Below, piece after piece: positions 7,960-17,466 of a DNA stretch of 64,000 nt (within the stretch, counting starts at the first letter, position 1; each line of letters begins with the position of its first letter). A model generated the notes under the pieces. That model made no database searches, had not been told where the DNA came from, and saw only the letters and a program-made list of their open reading frames with translations. This stretch comes from Rubrivirga sp. SAORIC476 (GTDB lineage Bacteria; Bacteroidota; Rhodothermia; Rhodothermales; Rubricoccaceae): the NCBI RefSeq assembly GCF_002283555.1, contig NZ_MVOI01000015.1, forward strand, positions 62,001 to 126,000. Reading direction: 5' to 3'. Made by a program: the position numbers and the translations under genes.

Positions 7960-10959
7960 TTAGAACTTGTAGCTCAGCCCGACCACCACGTGGCGGGGCG
8001 ACAGGAAACGGGCCGGGTTGAAGGGCGGCAGGCCGCTCGTGTTCGGGTCCTCGAAGCGGGGGTCGCGGAGGAAGCCCGGCACGTCGTAGTCCGGGTTGCC
8101 GCGCAGCGTCGTGACGTCGGTGCCCGGCTCGATCACCGGGTAGGCCTTGCCGGTCACCGGGTTCACGATGACGCTGTTCTTCTGGTTGAAGAGGTTCTCG
8201 ATCTCCAGCGAGAAGACCATGTCGCTGCCCCCGATGCCAAACTTGCGCTCGGCGCGGAGGTCGAACCACCACCACGGCGCGCCCGTCTCGGAGAAGCGCA
8301 GCGCGGGGTCATCCACGGTCTCATACACCGGCCGCCAGTCGCGCACGCCCGTGAACGGGTTCACCTCGTTGCCGACGAACTCGACCGGGGTGTAGCGCTG
8401 GCCGCTCCGGAACGTCGTTCCGATGAACATGCGGACCCGGTTGAGGCCGGGGATGCCCATCCACGGACGGTCTTCGTCGTGCGACAATGTAACCGACGCC
8501 TTGAGGTCGAGCGGACGGTCCCACGCGAGCGGCGTCTCGAAGGTGTTGTCCGAGTTGCCGTTCTGGATGAGGTCCTGCAGCGCGTCGTTGTTGGTCGACG
8601 AGAGGCCCGTCGCGCGGGAGTAGCTGCCCGAGAACTGGCCCAGGAACCACCCGTCGATGCGCTTGGTGTAGGCGACCTCAATGCCGCGGACGCGCGCGAA
8701 GTCGCCGTTGACGCGCAAGGCGCGGTTCGTCTCGCGGCCCGTCGGGTCGGCGATGGTGACCGAGGCGACCGTGATGAAGTCGAACTTGTCGCGCCAGAAC
8801 GCAGTCACGTTGAGCGCGTCGTCGGCGGTGATCTGGTTGCGGACGCCCAACTCGTAGGCGATGTCGATCTCCGGGTCCAGGTTCGGGTTGCCGAGGTCGG
8901 AGAAGAACGACCGGTCCTGGTAGAAGGGGTCCAGGTTGGCGTAGACGTAGGTCGGGTGCGCCAGCCGCATCGAGTGGCCGTAGCTGAAGAACAGCACCTG
9001 GTTGTCGCGAATCGGGAAGCTCACGTTGAGCTTCGGCAGCAGACGCGCCTTCCAGCGGAGCCCGAGCAGCGGCGTCGTGTCCTCCAGGTAGCCCTCCCGG
9101 AGCGTCGCCGGGATCGTGAACGCCGAGTCGGCCACGAGGTCGTCCACGTAGGAGCCGGCCGCCCAGCCCTCGAAACGAGCGCCAATGGAGGCGATCAGGC
9201 CGTTGTAGCGGAACCGGTTGGTCGTGTAGAAGGACGCCCGGCGCGGCTTGACCCGCCAGATGTCCGACGACTGCCCCAGCCGGTTGGACTGGGTGAACGT
9301 GCCGTCGGGAAGCTGAATCGGGGCGCCGACCCACGGCCGCGTGATGTCGATCCACTGGTAGTCGTTGAGCGTGAACTCGGACCCGAGCGTCAGCTCGTAG
9401 GCTTCCGACGCCGTGAAGCGCGTGTACTCGGCCCGGGCGGTGACCTGCTCGGCGAAGTGGTCGTGCCAGTCGGTCGCGACGCCGCCGTTGTTGAAGTAGC
9501 CCGGGCCGGGCAGCACGAACAGCGCCGTGTCGGACGGCACGCTGGTCGGGTCGCCGAAGATGGTGCCTGGGAAGCCGGGGATCGAGAACGGGTCCAGCTC
9601 CGAGTCCACGTTGGCGGGCCGCCAGTCGCGGCCGTTGGCGTCGGCGCGGAGGCGCGTGAAGAGGCGCGAGACCTGGACCTCGTAGATCGAGTTGCCGCCG
9701 AGCGCGTGCGTCCAGAGCAGGTAGCCCAGGTTGGCGTCCTGCGTGTACGTGTTCGCCTGATCGGGCTGGAGCGCGAACGCGTACTGGAAGCCCGGCGCCA
9801 CGACGGCGTCGTTGCCGGTCACCTGCAGCATCCGCGTGTTCTGGTTGACCGCCAGCGAGCGCTGGTAGCTGCCGACCAGCTTCATGCCGGACTTCGGCAG
9901 GAAGACGAGCTTGCCGAGGCCGTTCCAGCGGTTGCCCCGGCGCGGCGCCCAGGCGTCCGACAGGATCGAGCTGGAGACCTGGGTCGGGACCGACGAGAAG
10001 GTCGAGTCCTGCGTGGTCACGAAGCGCTCGAAGCCGTCGGCGAAGGTGCCCTGCCCGGAAGCGAAGAAGCGCAGGTGGCCCGGCACGATCGGCCCGGCCA
10101 GCGACAGCTCCACGTTGTCCTCGTTGAAGGAGCTCGACCAGTCGTCGTTGAAGCCGAAGTTGTCGCGCTGGTACGAGCCCCGGAGGTCGAACGTGTCGGT
10201 GCCCTCCCGCGTGCGGATCGAGACCACACCCGAGGTAGCGTCGCCCACGGAGGCGTCGGCGCCGGTCGTGACCACCTCGACCTCGCCGAGGGCGTTGGAG
10301 CCCAGGTCGAGGCCGAAGCCGGTCCCCGCGAGCGGGTCCTTGGCGCTCACGCCGTCGACCACGTAGCCGGTCTCCGTCGCGCGCCCGCCGCGGATGTAGA
10401 GGCCGGTCGGGTCCTGCGTCACGCCGGCCTGGTTCGAGATCACGTCCTGCACGTCGCGCACCGGGCGCGAGGCGATCTGGTCCTCGGTGATCGTGTAGGC
10501 GCTCTCGGCGCGCTCCACGTCGATCAGCGGCGCCTCGCCGACGACCAGCACCTCGTTCTCCAGCCCCAGCGCGGCCTCCTCCAGTTCCACGTCGAGGCGG
10601 GTGGTCTCGCCGTTGCGGACGGTGATGCCGGTGAACTCCTTCGTCTGGTAGCCCACGTAGGACACGCGGACGGTGTAATCGCCCGCGCGGAGGCCTTCGA
10701 TGCGGTAGTTGCCGTCGAGGTCGGTGGCCGCGCCGCGCGTCGTGCCGAGCACGAACACGCTCGCGTTGATCACGGTGAAGCCGGAGGCCGGGTCGGTGAT
10801 GGTGCCGGCGATGGTGCCCTGCGCGGCAGCGGGCACGGCGGTGAGCAGCACGAGCAGCGCCACGGCCAGCCCTCCCCACCTCGGCGCCGAGGCGGGACGG
10901 ACGGAGGCGGAGACCGGCGCGGTGGGGACACCCTGCATGGCGAGATCGGGAATCAGCAT
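7960..10959 (-). CDS. TonB-dependent outer-membrane receptor with carboxypeptidase-regulatory-like N-terminal domain
   Basis: A 999-residue TonB-dependent receptor for active uptake across the outer membrane. The ATG at 10959 overlaps the preceding lipoprotein stop as TAATG, which supports this start and suggests translational coupling. After a 30-residue Ala/Pro-rich extension comes the signal core (GGLAVALLVLLTAVPAAAQ). Next are a carboxypeptidase-regulatory-like domain (GTIAGTITDPASGFTVINAS ... YTVRVSYVGYQTKEF), a plug domain (ISNQAGVTQDPTGLYIRGGR ... GYVVDGVSAKDP) and a long barrel ending in Phe (RHVVVGLSYKF). The ligand is unknown. It lacks the SusC/SusD arrangement, since no SusD-like gene is next to it. 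The PorV-like gene follows after the hairpin region. Confidence 0.88.
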   Translation of the reverse strand: MLIPDLAMQGVPTAPVSASVRPASAPRWGGLAVALLVLLTAVPAAAQGTIAGTITDPASGFTVINASVFVLGTTRGAATDLDGNYRIEGLRAGDYTVRVSYVGYQTKEFTGITVRNGETTRLDVELEEAALGLENEVLVVGEAPLIDVERAESAYTITEDQIASRPVRDVQDVISNQAGVTQDPTGLYIRGGRATETGYVVDGVSAKDPLAGTGFGLDLGSNALGEVEVVTTGADASVGDATSGVVSIRTREGTDTFDLRGSYQRDNFGFNDDWSSSFNEDNVELSLAGPIVPGHLRFFASGQGTFADGFERFVTTQDSTFSSVPTQVSSSILSDAWAPRRGNRWNGLGKLVFLPKSGMKLVGSYQRSLAVNQNTRMLQVTGNDAVVAPGFQYAFALQPDQANTYTQDANLGYLLWTHALGGNSIYEVQVSRLFTRLRADANGRDWRPANVDSELDPFSIPGFPGTIFGDPTSVPSDTALFVLPGPGYFNNGGVATDWHDHFAEQVTARAEYTRFTASEAYELTLGSEFTLNDYQWIDITRPWVGAPIQLPDGTFTQSNRLGQSSDIWRVKPRRASFYTTNRFRYNGLIASIGARFEGWAAGSYVDDLVADSAFTIPATLREGYLEDTTPLLGLRWKARLLPKLNVSFPIRDNQVLFFSYGHSMRLAHPTYVYANLDPFYQDRSFFSDLGNPNLDPEIDIAYELGVRNQITADDALNVTAFWRDKFDFITVASVTIADPTGRETNRALRVNGDFARVRGIEVAYTKRIDGWFLGQFSGSYSRATGLSSTNNDALQDLIQNGNSDNTFETPLAWDRPLDLKASVTLSHDEDRPWMGIPGLNRVRMFIGTTFRSGQRYTPVEFVGNEVNPFTGVRDWRPVYETVDDPALRFSETGAPWWWFDLRAERKFGIGGSDMVFSLEIENLFNQKNSVIVNPVTGKAYPVIEPGTDVTTLRGNPDYDVPGFLRDPRFEDPNTSGLPPFNPARFLSPRHVVVGLSYKF
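10879..10892. repeat. Copy of the CCTCGG-CG-CCGAGG palindrome inside a coding region
   Basis: A perfect 14-bp palindrome identical to the intergenic element at 20805-20818. It lies in the N-terminal extension of the TonB receptor, where it is translated as Pro-Arg-Trp-Gly-Gly just before the signal-peptide core. It may be a dispersed repeat absorbed into the gene, or a chance match in GC-rich DNA. Confidence 0.5.
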
Positions 10960-12584
10960 TAGCGGCGTGCGGTTCGACCGGCGGTCGTCGGGAAGTCGAG
11001 GCCGTCGAGCATCAGGGCGAGCGCGTCGAGCGGCCCCCCTTCCGAGGAGGTCCCCCCGTAGATCGGCGAGGTCGAGGTAAAGAGCGGCAGCGCGAACAGC
11101 GCTGTGCGGCGGTCCGACCGGATGGACGCCACCACCTCGGGCCCCTGCCAGACGTTGTCGCGCTGGTTGTTCTCGTAGAACGACATCCGGTAGAGCGGGA
11201 TGTCCTCCGGGCCGACCGCGTACGGCAGCGTCGTGCGGACGGCGGCGACGGCCTCCAGCGGGGGCAGCGTGCGGCCGGTGCCGGGCACCTCCTCGGCAGG
11301 ACGCACCGGCGTCCCGCTGTCGGCGCGAAGTGCGGTGACGCCCGCCGGGTAGGAGATCAGGGTGCTCAGCGGCAAGATGTCGATGGCCGCGTTGTTGGTG
11401 CCGCCGGTGTCGGTGCCCGTCGGCAGCGTCACGCGGACCTGCACGAGGATGCGCCCGCCGTTCTCGAAGAACAGGTCCATCACCGTCGCCGCGCGCGGAA
11501 GGTTGTTGCCGACCGCGGTGTTGGTCACCGCATTCGAGACCCAGTAGATCCGGTCCCACAGTGCGAGCGTCTGCCGGAGCGTCGGGTCGGGCGAGGACGG
11601 CAGGGCGTCCGAGAAGCGAGCGTTTACGATGGGCTGCGGCGTCGCCGAGAGGTCCCACTCGTCATAGTTGGCCGTCCCGTACAACGCGAGCGCGTCGCGG
11701 GCAGCGCCGAGGTCGAGCGTTTCGGGTACGCCACGCACGTCGTTGACCAGCAGCACGTCGCTCGTCACGCGGCGGACGTAGAACGGTCGGACGGCACTGC
11801 CCTCGTCGTCGAGCGCGGGGTAGCGGAGCGTGCGGCTCGGAGCCCCCGCGGCGTCGACGGCGCGGAAGTAGACCACGTTGTCGGCATCGAGCGCGAAGCC
11901 CGGCAGCGAGATGCCGGAGTTGCGGAAGCCACGGCCCGTGTAGACCGTCGCCTCCGTCGTGGTGGCGCGCGGGTCCTCGGCGACGAGCGTCAGGAACGTC
12001 ACGTCGGCCGGCAGGCGGACGTAGCCCGCCGTCGTGTCGTTGAGGGCGATCTCGATGCCCGCGAGGTTCTCCTCGCCGTCGATGTCGGCCGCGGCGAGCG
12101 AGAACGAGACCACCGGCCACGTCGAGTCCGGCGGCGCCTCGGCGTCGATGAGCCGGAGCGTCGGGTTCGAGTTGCGAATCGGGAAGACCGTCCGCGCCGG
12201 GGTGGCATCGACGCCGCCCGCGTCGTCCACCGAGCGCACCTCGACCACCACGTCGGCCACGGACGCCCCGACGGGAATCTCCAGACGGATGGTCGAGTCC
12301 CGGCGCGTCGTGCGTGCCCAGCCGACCTCTGCCGCCAGGGGCATATCCACCTGGAACGAGCGCACGTCGTAGGCCGCGACCACGCCGTCGGGGTCCGTGC
12401 CGGACCACGCCACGTCCACCGTCGAGATCAGGCGACGCGCGCCCAGGTCCTCACGGAGGTCGGTGGAGCGGACAGACAACTCGGTCTCGGGCAGCCGGTT
12501 GTCGGACGCGCTGCCGTCGAACCCCGCGTCGCACGCGGCGAGCCCGAGGGCGAGCAGGAGGAGGACTGCAGACGGACGGATCAC
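10959..12584 (-). CDS. Large lipoprotein of unknown function, coupled to the TonB receptor
   Basis: A 541-residue lipoprotein with a GTG start at 12584, a signal core LLLLALGLAAC and Cys18 as lipid site. The N-terminal half has two fibronectin-III-like or Ig-like segments (VDVAWSGTDPDGVVAAYDVR; VVVEVRSVDDAGGVDATPAR). The C-terminal half contains LLVNDVRGVPETLDL, WDRIYWVSN and FFENGGRILVQVR. These segments look like an alpha/beta domain resembling glutamine-amidotransferase-like folds, but no catalytic triad was identified. The stop overlaps the start of the TonB receptor by one base, so the two products are probably made together. A surface lipoprotein partner of the receptor is the natural inference, by analogy to SusD, with no sequence similarity to SusD seen. 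Confidence 0.75.
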   Translation of the reverse strand: MIRPSAVLLLLALGLAACDAGFDGSASDNRLPETELSVRSTDLREDLGARRLISTVDVAWSGTDPDGVVAAYDVRSFQVDMPLAAEVGWARTTRRDSTIRLEIPVGASVADVVVEVRSVDDAGGVDATPARTVFPIRNSNPTLRLIDAEAPPDSTWPVVSFSLAAADIDGEENLAGIEIALNDTTAGYVRLPADVTFLTLVAEDPRATTTEATVYTGRGFRNSGISLPGFALDADNVVYFRAVDAAGAPSRTLRYPALDDEGSAVRPFYVRRVTSDVLLVNDVRGVPETLDLGAARDALALYGTANYDEWDLSATPQPIVNARFSDALPSSPDPTLRQTLALWDRIYWVSNAVTNTAVGNNLPRAATVMDLFFENGGRILVQVRVTLPTGTDTGGTNNAAIDILPLSTLISYPAGVTALRADSGTPVRPAEEVPGTGRTLPPLEAVAAVRTTLPYAVGPEDIPLYRMSFYENNQRDNVWQGPEVVASIRSDRRTALFALPLFTSTSPIYGGTSSEGGPLDALALMLDGLDFPTTAGRTARR

Positions 12585-12665
12585 GTGCTCCAGGAGGGAG
12601 AGAGAGGCGGAAGGACCGGCCGGCCCTGTTACGGACCGACCGGCCAGAAGCGAATGCGGTCCGGG

Positions 12666-14906
12666 TTAGCGGACGACGGCGATGCGGCTCGTGGCGACCT
12701 CGCCGTTCGCCACCAGGCGGACGACGTAGACGCCCGTCGCGAGGCCCCCCAGGTCGGCCTCGACGGTGTGCTGGGCCGCCGAGAAGGCGCCCTCGGCGAC
12801 GGTCGCGACCTCGCGGCCCGTCGTGTCGAAGACCTTCAGCGACACGTCGCCGGCCGTGGCGAGCTCGAAGCGGACGCGCGCCGCGTTGGCGGCCGGGTTC
12901 GGGAACGTGCCCACGATGCGGACGCTCGTCGACTCGCGGTCGCCCTCGACGGCGATCGAGATGATCTCGCCGAGGTCCTCGGTCGTGACCGGCACGAGCT
13001 TGTAGTTGCCGAACGAGAAGTACATCGAGCCGCGGACGTAGTCGAGCACGTTGCCCTCGGTGTAAACCGAGGCGGGGTCGCCCCCGTCGTACGAGATCGC
13101 GGCCGAGAGGTCGTCGACGCGGAGGCCGTTGGCCGCCGTGCCGTCGCTCGACATCAGGAACTCACCGAACGGACCGGCCGGCGCGTCGGCGTTGGTCGCC
13201 ACCACCGTCACGTCGTCGAACGTGAGGGCCATGCCCTCGTGCTGCTCGGCCGTGGCCGCGCCGTCGGCGCCGTTGAAGAGGTCCGTCGAGACCGCCTTGT
13301 AGTCGTACGGCGCGCCGGAGCCCGTCACCGTGTAGGTCACGTCGACGAGCTGGGTGACGCCGAAGTCCTCCACGACCCGGCCTTCCGTGATCGTGATCCG
13401 GTCACCCACGGCGAGACCGGGGTCGGACGCGAAGCTGATCCAGACGCCCGAGAACGGCGCCAGACCCGCGTCGTCCTGGATGGCGACGATCGTCTCGCTG
13501 CCGGACTCGAAGGACGCCTGAACGACGGCGTCGAGGTCGAACGGCACCGCCGCCGACGTGGTCACGCCACTGCCGCCGACGCCACCGTCCGGGGTCGCCT
13601 GGACCTCGAAGATGGACGAGACGGCGTTGCCCACGACGAGGCGGGTGGTCGGGTTGGCCGGCGGGGTCGCCGCGCCCTGGTTGTCGGTGGCGATGATCGT
13701 GTAGGTCACGAAGTCGCCGAGGAGGAGGCCCGTGATGGTCCCCTCGTAGATGTCACCCGAGGTGTTCGTCAGCGTGATCTGGCCCGAGGCACCGCTCGTC
13801 GTGGTGTAGTCGGCGACGACCGAGGCGACGGTGTTGCCGTCCGTGCCCGGAACGACGGTCGCGCGGATCGGCGCGCCGTTGGTCGAGGCCAGACTGGCCT
13901 CCTCGACCGTGACGATCGGCGGCGCGACGGCGACCTCGAAGTCCGAGTCCTGCATCGGGCTGATCGTCCAGTTGGCGCGAGCGGGCGACGAGTACGCGAA
14001 CGTGCCGTCATCCCCGGCGTAGAGCAGGAAGCCCTGGAGGTTGATGATGCCCGTAGCCGGGGGCGTGAACGGGTTGTCGGCCGACCGCGTGTTGTAGGGC
14101 GGGTTCGGGTAGCTGCCCGCACGGTCGTTGCGGTAGCGCAGCGACGTATCGTAGAGGTTGATCTGCGTCTCGGTGCCCGGCGAGCCGAACAGCACGTCCA
14201 CGCGGCCCGTCGGCGCCGGCACGCCCTGGATGACGTTGATCAGGTTGAACCGGACGTACTCGCCGTTGAACTCGCCGTAGCGCGCCCAGTCGATCTGCGT
14301 CGCGCCGTTGACGATGTTGTGGACGTCGTCGGTGGTCACGACGACCGGGTCGAACAGCGGGCTGTCGGACGGGTAGTCGTTGCCCGTGGCCGTGATGGAG
14401 ATCGGGGAGATCTGCATCGAGACGCTACCGAAGGCCGTGCTGGAGAACGGCGAGACCGTACCGCAGACCGTGATCTCGTCGCCTACGAAGAGGCCCAGCG
14501 TAGCGCTGTTGTCGCTCCGGCCGTCGACGACCTGGATGGTGTGGCTGCTGGTACCGTCGGGCGCCGTCAGCGCCGCGACGTCGCGCACGAAGACGTGGAT
14601 GCGGCCCGGCGTGCCGGTCGCGGCCACGATCGAGGCGAGGCCCGAACTGTAGGGATCGCTGAGGACCGCCGCCGTGAACTCGACCGTCTCGCCGATCAGC
14701 GGGTTGGCCGTCAGGTTGGTCAGGATCTGGTCGGCCGTGAGCGTGGACGCGTTGGCGACGAGGAAGTCGACGTTCGTCTGCGGGATGTCATTGATCTGGT
14801 CGATCGTGACGCGCGAGAAGTCGACGCCTTCGGTACCGACGCACTGCGCCGCGACCGGGGCGGCGAGCGCCAGCACGGCGACGAGGAAGAGAGAAGCAGT
14901 ACGCAT
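12666..14906 (-). CDS. Secreted multidomain protein with OB-fold-like repeats and T9SS sorting domain
   Basis: A 746-residue cargo protein. The signal peptide is MRTASLFLVAVLALAAPVAA followed by QCVG. The body has two similar beta-rich segments that read like OB-fold or nucleic-acid-binding-like domains of secreted Bacteroidota proteins (ETVEFTAAVLSDPYSSGLAS ... VGDEITVCGTV; and ETIVAIQDDAGLAPFSGVWI ... VGDRITITEGRVVEDFGVTQ). Between them is an Ig-like domain (TVVPGTDGNTVASVVADYTT). The C-terminus is a sorting domain (SLKVFDTTGREVATVAEGAF ... GLATGVYVVRLVANGE). No nuclease motif was found, so the binding role is only a guess. It sits in a same-strand run 67 bp after another cargo gene and 81 bp before the lipoprotein gene. 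Confidence 0.78.
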   Translation of the reverse strand: MRTASLFLVAVLALAAPVAAQCVGTEGVDFSRVTIDQINDIPQTNVDFLVANASTLTADQILTNLTANPLIGETVEFTAAVLSDPYSSGLASIVAATGTPGRIHVFVRDVAALTAPDGTSSHTIQVVDGRSDNSATLGLFVGDEITVCGTVSPFSSTAFGSVSMQISPISITATGNDYPSDSPLFDPVVVTTDDVHNIVNGATQIDWARYGEFNGEYVRFNLINVIQGVPAPTGRVDVLFGSPGTETQINLYDTSLRYRNDRAGSYPNPPYNTRSADNPFTPPATGIINLQGFLLYAGDDGTFAYSSPARANWTISPMQDSDFEVAVAPPIVTVEEASLASTNGAPIRATVVPGTDGNTVASVVADYTTTSGASGQITLTNTSGDIYEGTITGLLLGDFVTYTIIATDNQGAATPPANPTTRLVVGNAVSSIFEVQATPDGGVGGSGVTTSAAVPFDLDAVVQASFESGSETIVAIQDDAGLAPFSGVWISFASDPGLAVGDRITITEGRVVEDFGVTQLVDVTYTVTGSGAPYDYKAVSTDLFNGADGAATAEQHEGMALTFDDVTVVATNADAPAGPFGEFLMSSDGTAANGLRVDDLSAAISYDGGDPASVYTEGNVLDYVRGSMYFSFGNYKLVPVTTEDLGEIISIAVEGDRESTSVRIVGTFPNPAANAARVRFELATAGDVSLKVFDTTGREVATVAEGAFSAAQHTVEADLGGLATGVYVVRLVANGEVATSRIAVVR

Positions 14907-14973
14907 GAGCGTGTGGGGGATGAAGAGAGAAGGCGCCGGAGCGCGGGTCACGGGACGAATCCCGGGCGGCCCG

Positions 14974-17223
14974 TCATCGGAGGATGACGAACTTGCCCGT
15001 GTCGACCTCGCCCGTGTCGAGGTCCTGAACAGAGAAGAGGTAGAGGCCGGACGAGAGCCGCAGCGAGTTGTCCGACAGGATGTCCCAGGCGTGGATGCCG
15101 CCCGCCACCTCGCGGCCGTCCGCCGAGAAGTCCTGGAACCAACGCGTGTCGCCCACATAGGTCGCCGCGTCGTGGTCGAGCTCGGTCACGATCTCGCCCG
15201 CGAGCGTGTATACGCGGATCTGGCAGCGCGCCGGGAGGCCGGTGAAGTAGAGCTTCCGCTGCGTCGAGAGCGGCCCGTCCCACGCCGCGCGCACGCGGTA
15301 CGGGTTCGGGAAAACGCCGACGGTGCGCTCGGCGCCGGGCGCCGCGGGCGCCGCGCCGGGGAACACGCGGACGGCGTTGGACGCCACCGACGACTCCAGC
15401 GGACCCAGCCCGCTCTGCGTGTCGCCGCTGTCGAAGGCCGTGACTGCGAAGGCATACTGCCAGCCGTCCAGCAGCCCGTCCGCCTCGAAGCGGTACTCGT
15501 AGGTCGCCGCGTCGCCGGGGAACGTCGCGGGCGTGTCGAGGCGGATCGCCTCGAAGCCGTTGTTGAAGCCCACGTCGTTGCCCTCGCGGTCGTACTGGGC
15601 GATCAGCCCGGCGTCGCCGAGGATGTTGCCGTCGGCGTCGTCGCCGGGGTCGGAGCGGTAGAGGCGGTAGCCCTCGAAGTCCTGGCGGCCCGTGACCGGG
15701 TCGAGCGAGGTCTCGGCGGCGGAGTCCCAGTAGAGGACGGCCGTCCCCTCCTCCAGCTCCACGCGGAGCGCGGGCGAGGCCGGGGGCGACGGGATGAGGT
15801 AGCGGTCGAGGATGCCGTTGCCGTTGAGGTCCTCGCCCGCGTCGAGCGCGCCGTTGTAGTTGGCGTCCTCGCCCGCGTAGGTCTCCTGCGCCCAGAACAC
15901 GTTGTTGCGGAGCGCGGCCCGGCTCGCCTCGGTGTCCGCCTGGCGACCCGCGGGGACCGTCTGGAAGGCCTCCGGCTTGAGCGCCGCCACGAGCGCGAAC
16001 GTGACCGTTACGCTGCGGCCCGGCGCCAGCTCCGCGAACGGGCCGACAGACGTGAGCCCGATCCAGTTGCCCTGCGCGAGCTGGCCGTCGGTCTGGATGC
16101 GGCCCTCCCCGTTGCCCGCGCCGAGGAAGCTGGCGCGCGCGGCCTCGTACTCGTCCTGCGTGCCGAAGGCCGCCGGGTTCGGGAAGGGCGTCTGCATACG
16201 CTGGTAGCGCTCCAGGTCGTCCTGCGGACGCCCGAGGTTGGGGTCGGGGTCGCCGAAGAGCCAGTAGCGCGGGTTGAAGACCGGTCGCTCCAGACCCAGC
16301 GCCTCGTACTGGTCAGCCACGAACGGGTGGAAGAACCGCGTCGCCGCCGGGCGGCTGCCCGCGCCCGCGTCCTCCCACTCGGCGCCCAGGAAGGCCACCG
16401 AGCCGTACGTGTTGAGGCTCTCCTCCGTGCCGCCCGCGTTGAACGCGTAGCTGACGTACTGGCTGTCGGGCGCCGCGTCCAGCAGCGCGCCCGTGCCCGC
16501 CTCGTACTCCGGGTAGCCGAGGGCCCCGCGCGCGCCCTTGTTGAAGAAGGCCCCGCCGCCCTCGGTGGTCGTGACCACGTTGCGGACCACGAGGTCGTCC
16601 CAGATGCCGACCCACACGTCCTGGATGGGCTGGGTGGAGATGTTCGTGATCTCGTACTCCACGATCACGAAGTACTCCGTGAACGGGAAGCTCCAGGCGT
16701 AGGAGCGTTGCCGGATGTCGAGCCCGAGTCGGTTCTGCACGTCCGGCAGCGGCGTGTTGGTGCCGGGCAGCACGGCCGCCGTGTCCACGTAGGCCGTCAG
16801 GAAGTCCTGCTGGCTGACGGCGTTCGGCGAGAAGAACGGGCTCGTGGCGAGTGAGGAGCGGCGCGTAAAGAGGTCGGACTGCGCGAACTCGAAGCCCGAC
16901 GCGCCCGGCGAGTAGCCGCCCGAGGTGGTCACGGCACCGGTGCGGACCGTCACGACACCGTCCGCACGGCGCCCGCCGACCCACAGCCCCGCCTCAAAGA
17001 GGTGCTCGACGCCCGAGTCCAGCGGGTACTCGAACGAGGGCAGCCCGCCCGGGTCGCCCGCCACGCCGGGCCGCCCCAGCGTGCCGACGTTGGTCACCGA
17101 GAGGCCCGTCGCTCCCACGTCGGTCGCGATGCGCTCGAACGGCTGAGCATCGGCGGGGACCGCCGCGAGGGCGGCGATGGCGGCCAGAAGCGTCGCCGCG
17201 CGTGCGGCCCGTCGGATCGTCAT
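14974..17223 (-). CDS. Secreted protein with C-terminal sorting-like domain, unknown function
   Basis: A 749-residue exported protein. The ATG at 17223 gives the signal MTIRRAARAATLLAAIAALA with cleavage near VPADA|Q. The long body contains VEHLFEAGLWVGGRRADGVV, EYFVIVEYEITNISTQPIQD and VWVGIWDDLVVRNVV, a pattern I have seen only in large secreted Rhodothermota and Bacteroidota proteins of unknown role. It also has a segment that looks calcium-binding (DANYNGALDAGEDLNGNGIL), consistent with a dockerin-like or type 3 repeat loop. The C-terminus (KLYFTGLPARCQIRVYTLAG ... LSSGLYLFSVQDLDTGEVDT) is a FlgD-like variant of the sorting domain. It is the first gene after the 17373-17408 hairpin and probably heads the six-gene run down to 5476. 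Confidence 0.78.
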   Translation of the reverse strand: MTIRRAARAATLLAAIAALAAVPADAQPFERIATDVGATGLSVTNVGTLGRPGVAGDPGGLPSFEYPLDSGVEHLFEAGLWVGGRRADGVVTVRTGAVTTSGGYSPGASGFEFAQSDLFTRRSSLATSPFFSPNAVSQQDFLTAYVDTAAVLPGTNTPLPDVQNRLGLDIRQRSYAWSFPFTEYFVIVEYEITNISTQPIQDVWVGIWDDLVVRNVVTTTEGGGAFFNKGARGALGYPEYEAGTGALLDAAPDSQYVSYAFNAGGTEESLNTYGSVAFLGAEWEDAGAGSRPAATRFFHPFVADQYEALGLERPVFNPRYWLFGDPDPNLGRPQDDLERYQRMQTPFPNPAAFGTQDEYEAARASFLGAGNGEGRIQTDGQLAQGNWIGLTSVGPFAELAPGRSVTVTFALVAALKPEAFQTVPAGRQADTEASRAALRNNVFWAQETYAGEDANYNGALDAGEDLNGNGILDRYLIPSPPASPALRVELEEGTAVLYWDSAAETSLDPVTGRQDFEGYRLYRSDPGDDADGNILGDAGLIAQYDREGNDVGFNNGFEAIRLDTPATFPGDAATYEYRFEADGLLDGWQYAFAVTAFDSGDTQSGLGPLESSVASNAVRVFPGAAPAAPGAERTVGVFPNPYRVRAAWDGPLSTQRKLYFTGLPARCQIRVYTLAGEIVTELDHDAATYVGDTRWFQDFSADGREVAGGIHAWDILSDNSLRLSSGLYLFSVQDLDTGEVDTGKFVILR

Positions 17224-17372
17224 GTGGAGAGCATCGGAGGGAACATGGGGCGGTCGGTCCGGCCCTGTGCGTGGAATGTATCCAGCCGCCGAGCCGACAC
17301 AAGGGAGGCCCCGTGAAGTGACCCTGTGATCACACGACCCGCGGGGCACTTCCACCGCCCCTCCTCAAACGG

Positions 17373-17408
17373 GCGCGGCCCCGCCCTCCGAAGAGAGCGG
17401 GGCCGCGC
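17373..17408 (-). terminator. GC-rich terminator-like hairpin downstream of the Oar-like TonB receptor gene
   Basis: A perfect 12-bp inverted repeat (GCGCGGCCCCGC / GCGGGGCCGCGC) with a 12-nt loop, located 59 bp past the stop of the TonB receptor gene. The following T-tract on the minus strand is weak (GTTTGAGG). It may reduce, but not abolish, read-through into the gene starting at 17223. Confidence 0.6.
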
Positions 17409-17466
17409 GAGCCGGTCCACCTCGGCACGCCTCCCGAAGGGGCGGCCGAAACGGGCGTCGGGGACG

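Noticed and set aside
12613-12645. GGCCGG/CCGGCC inverted repeat after the OB-fold-like cargo gene, as a terminator
   Set aside because: The arms are only 6 bp (618-623 with 640-645), the element is internally self-complementary (CCGGCCGGCC), and no T-tract follows. It would be expected by chance at this GC content.
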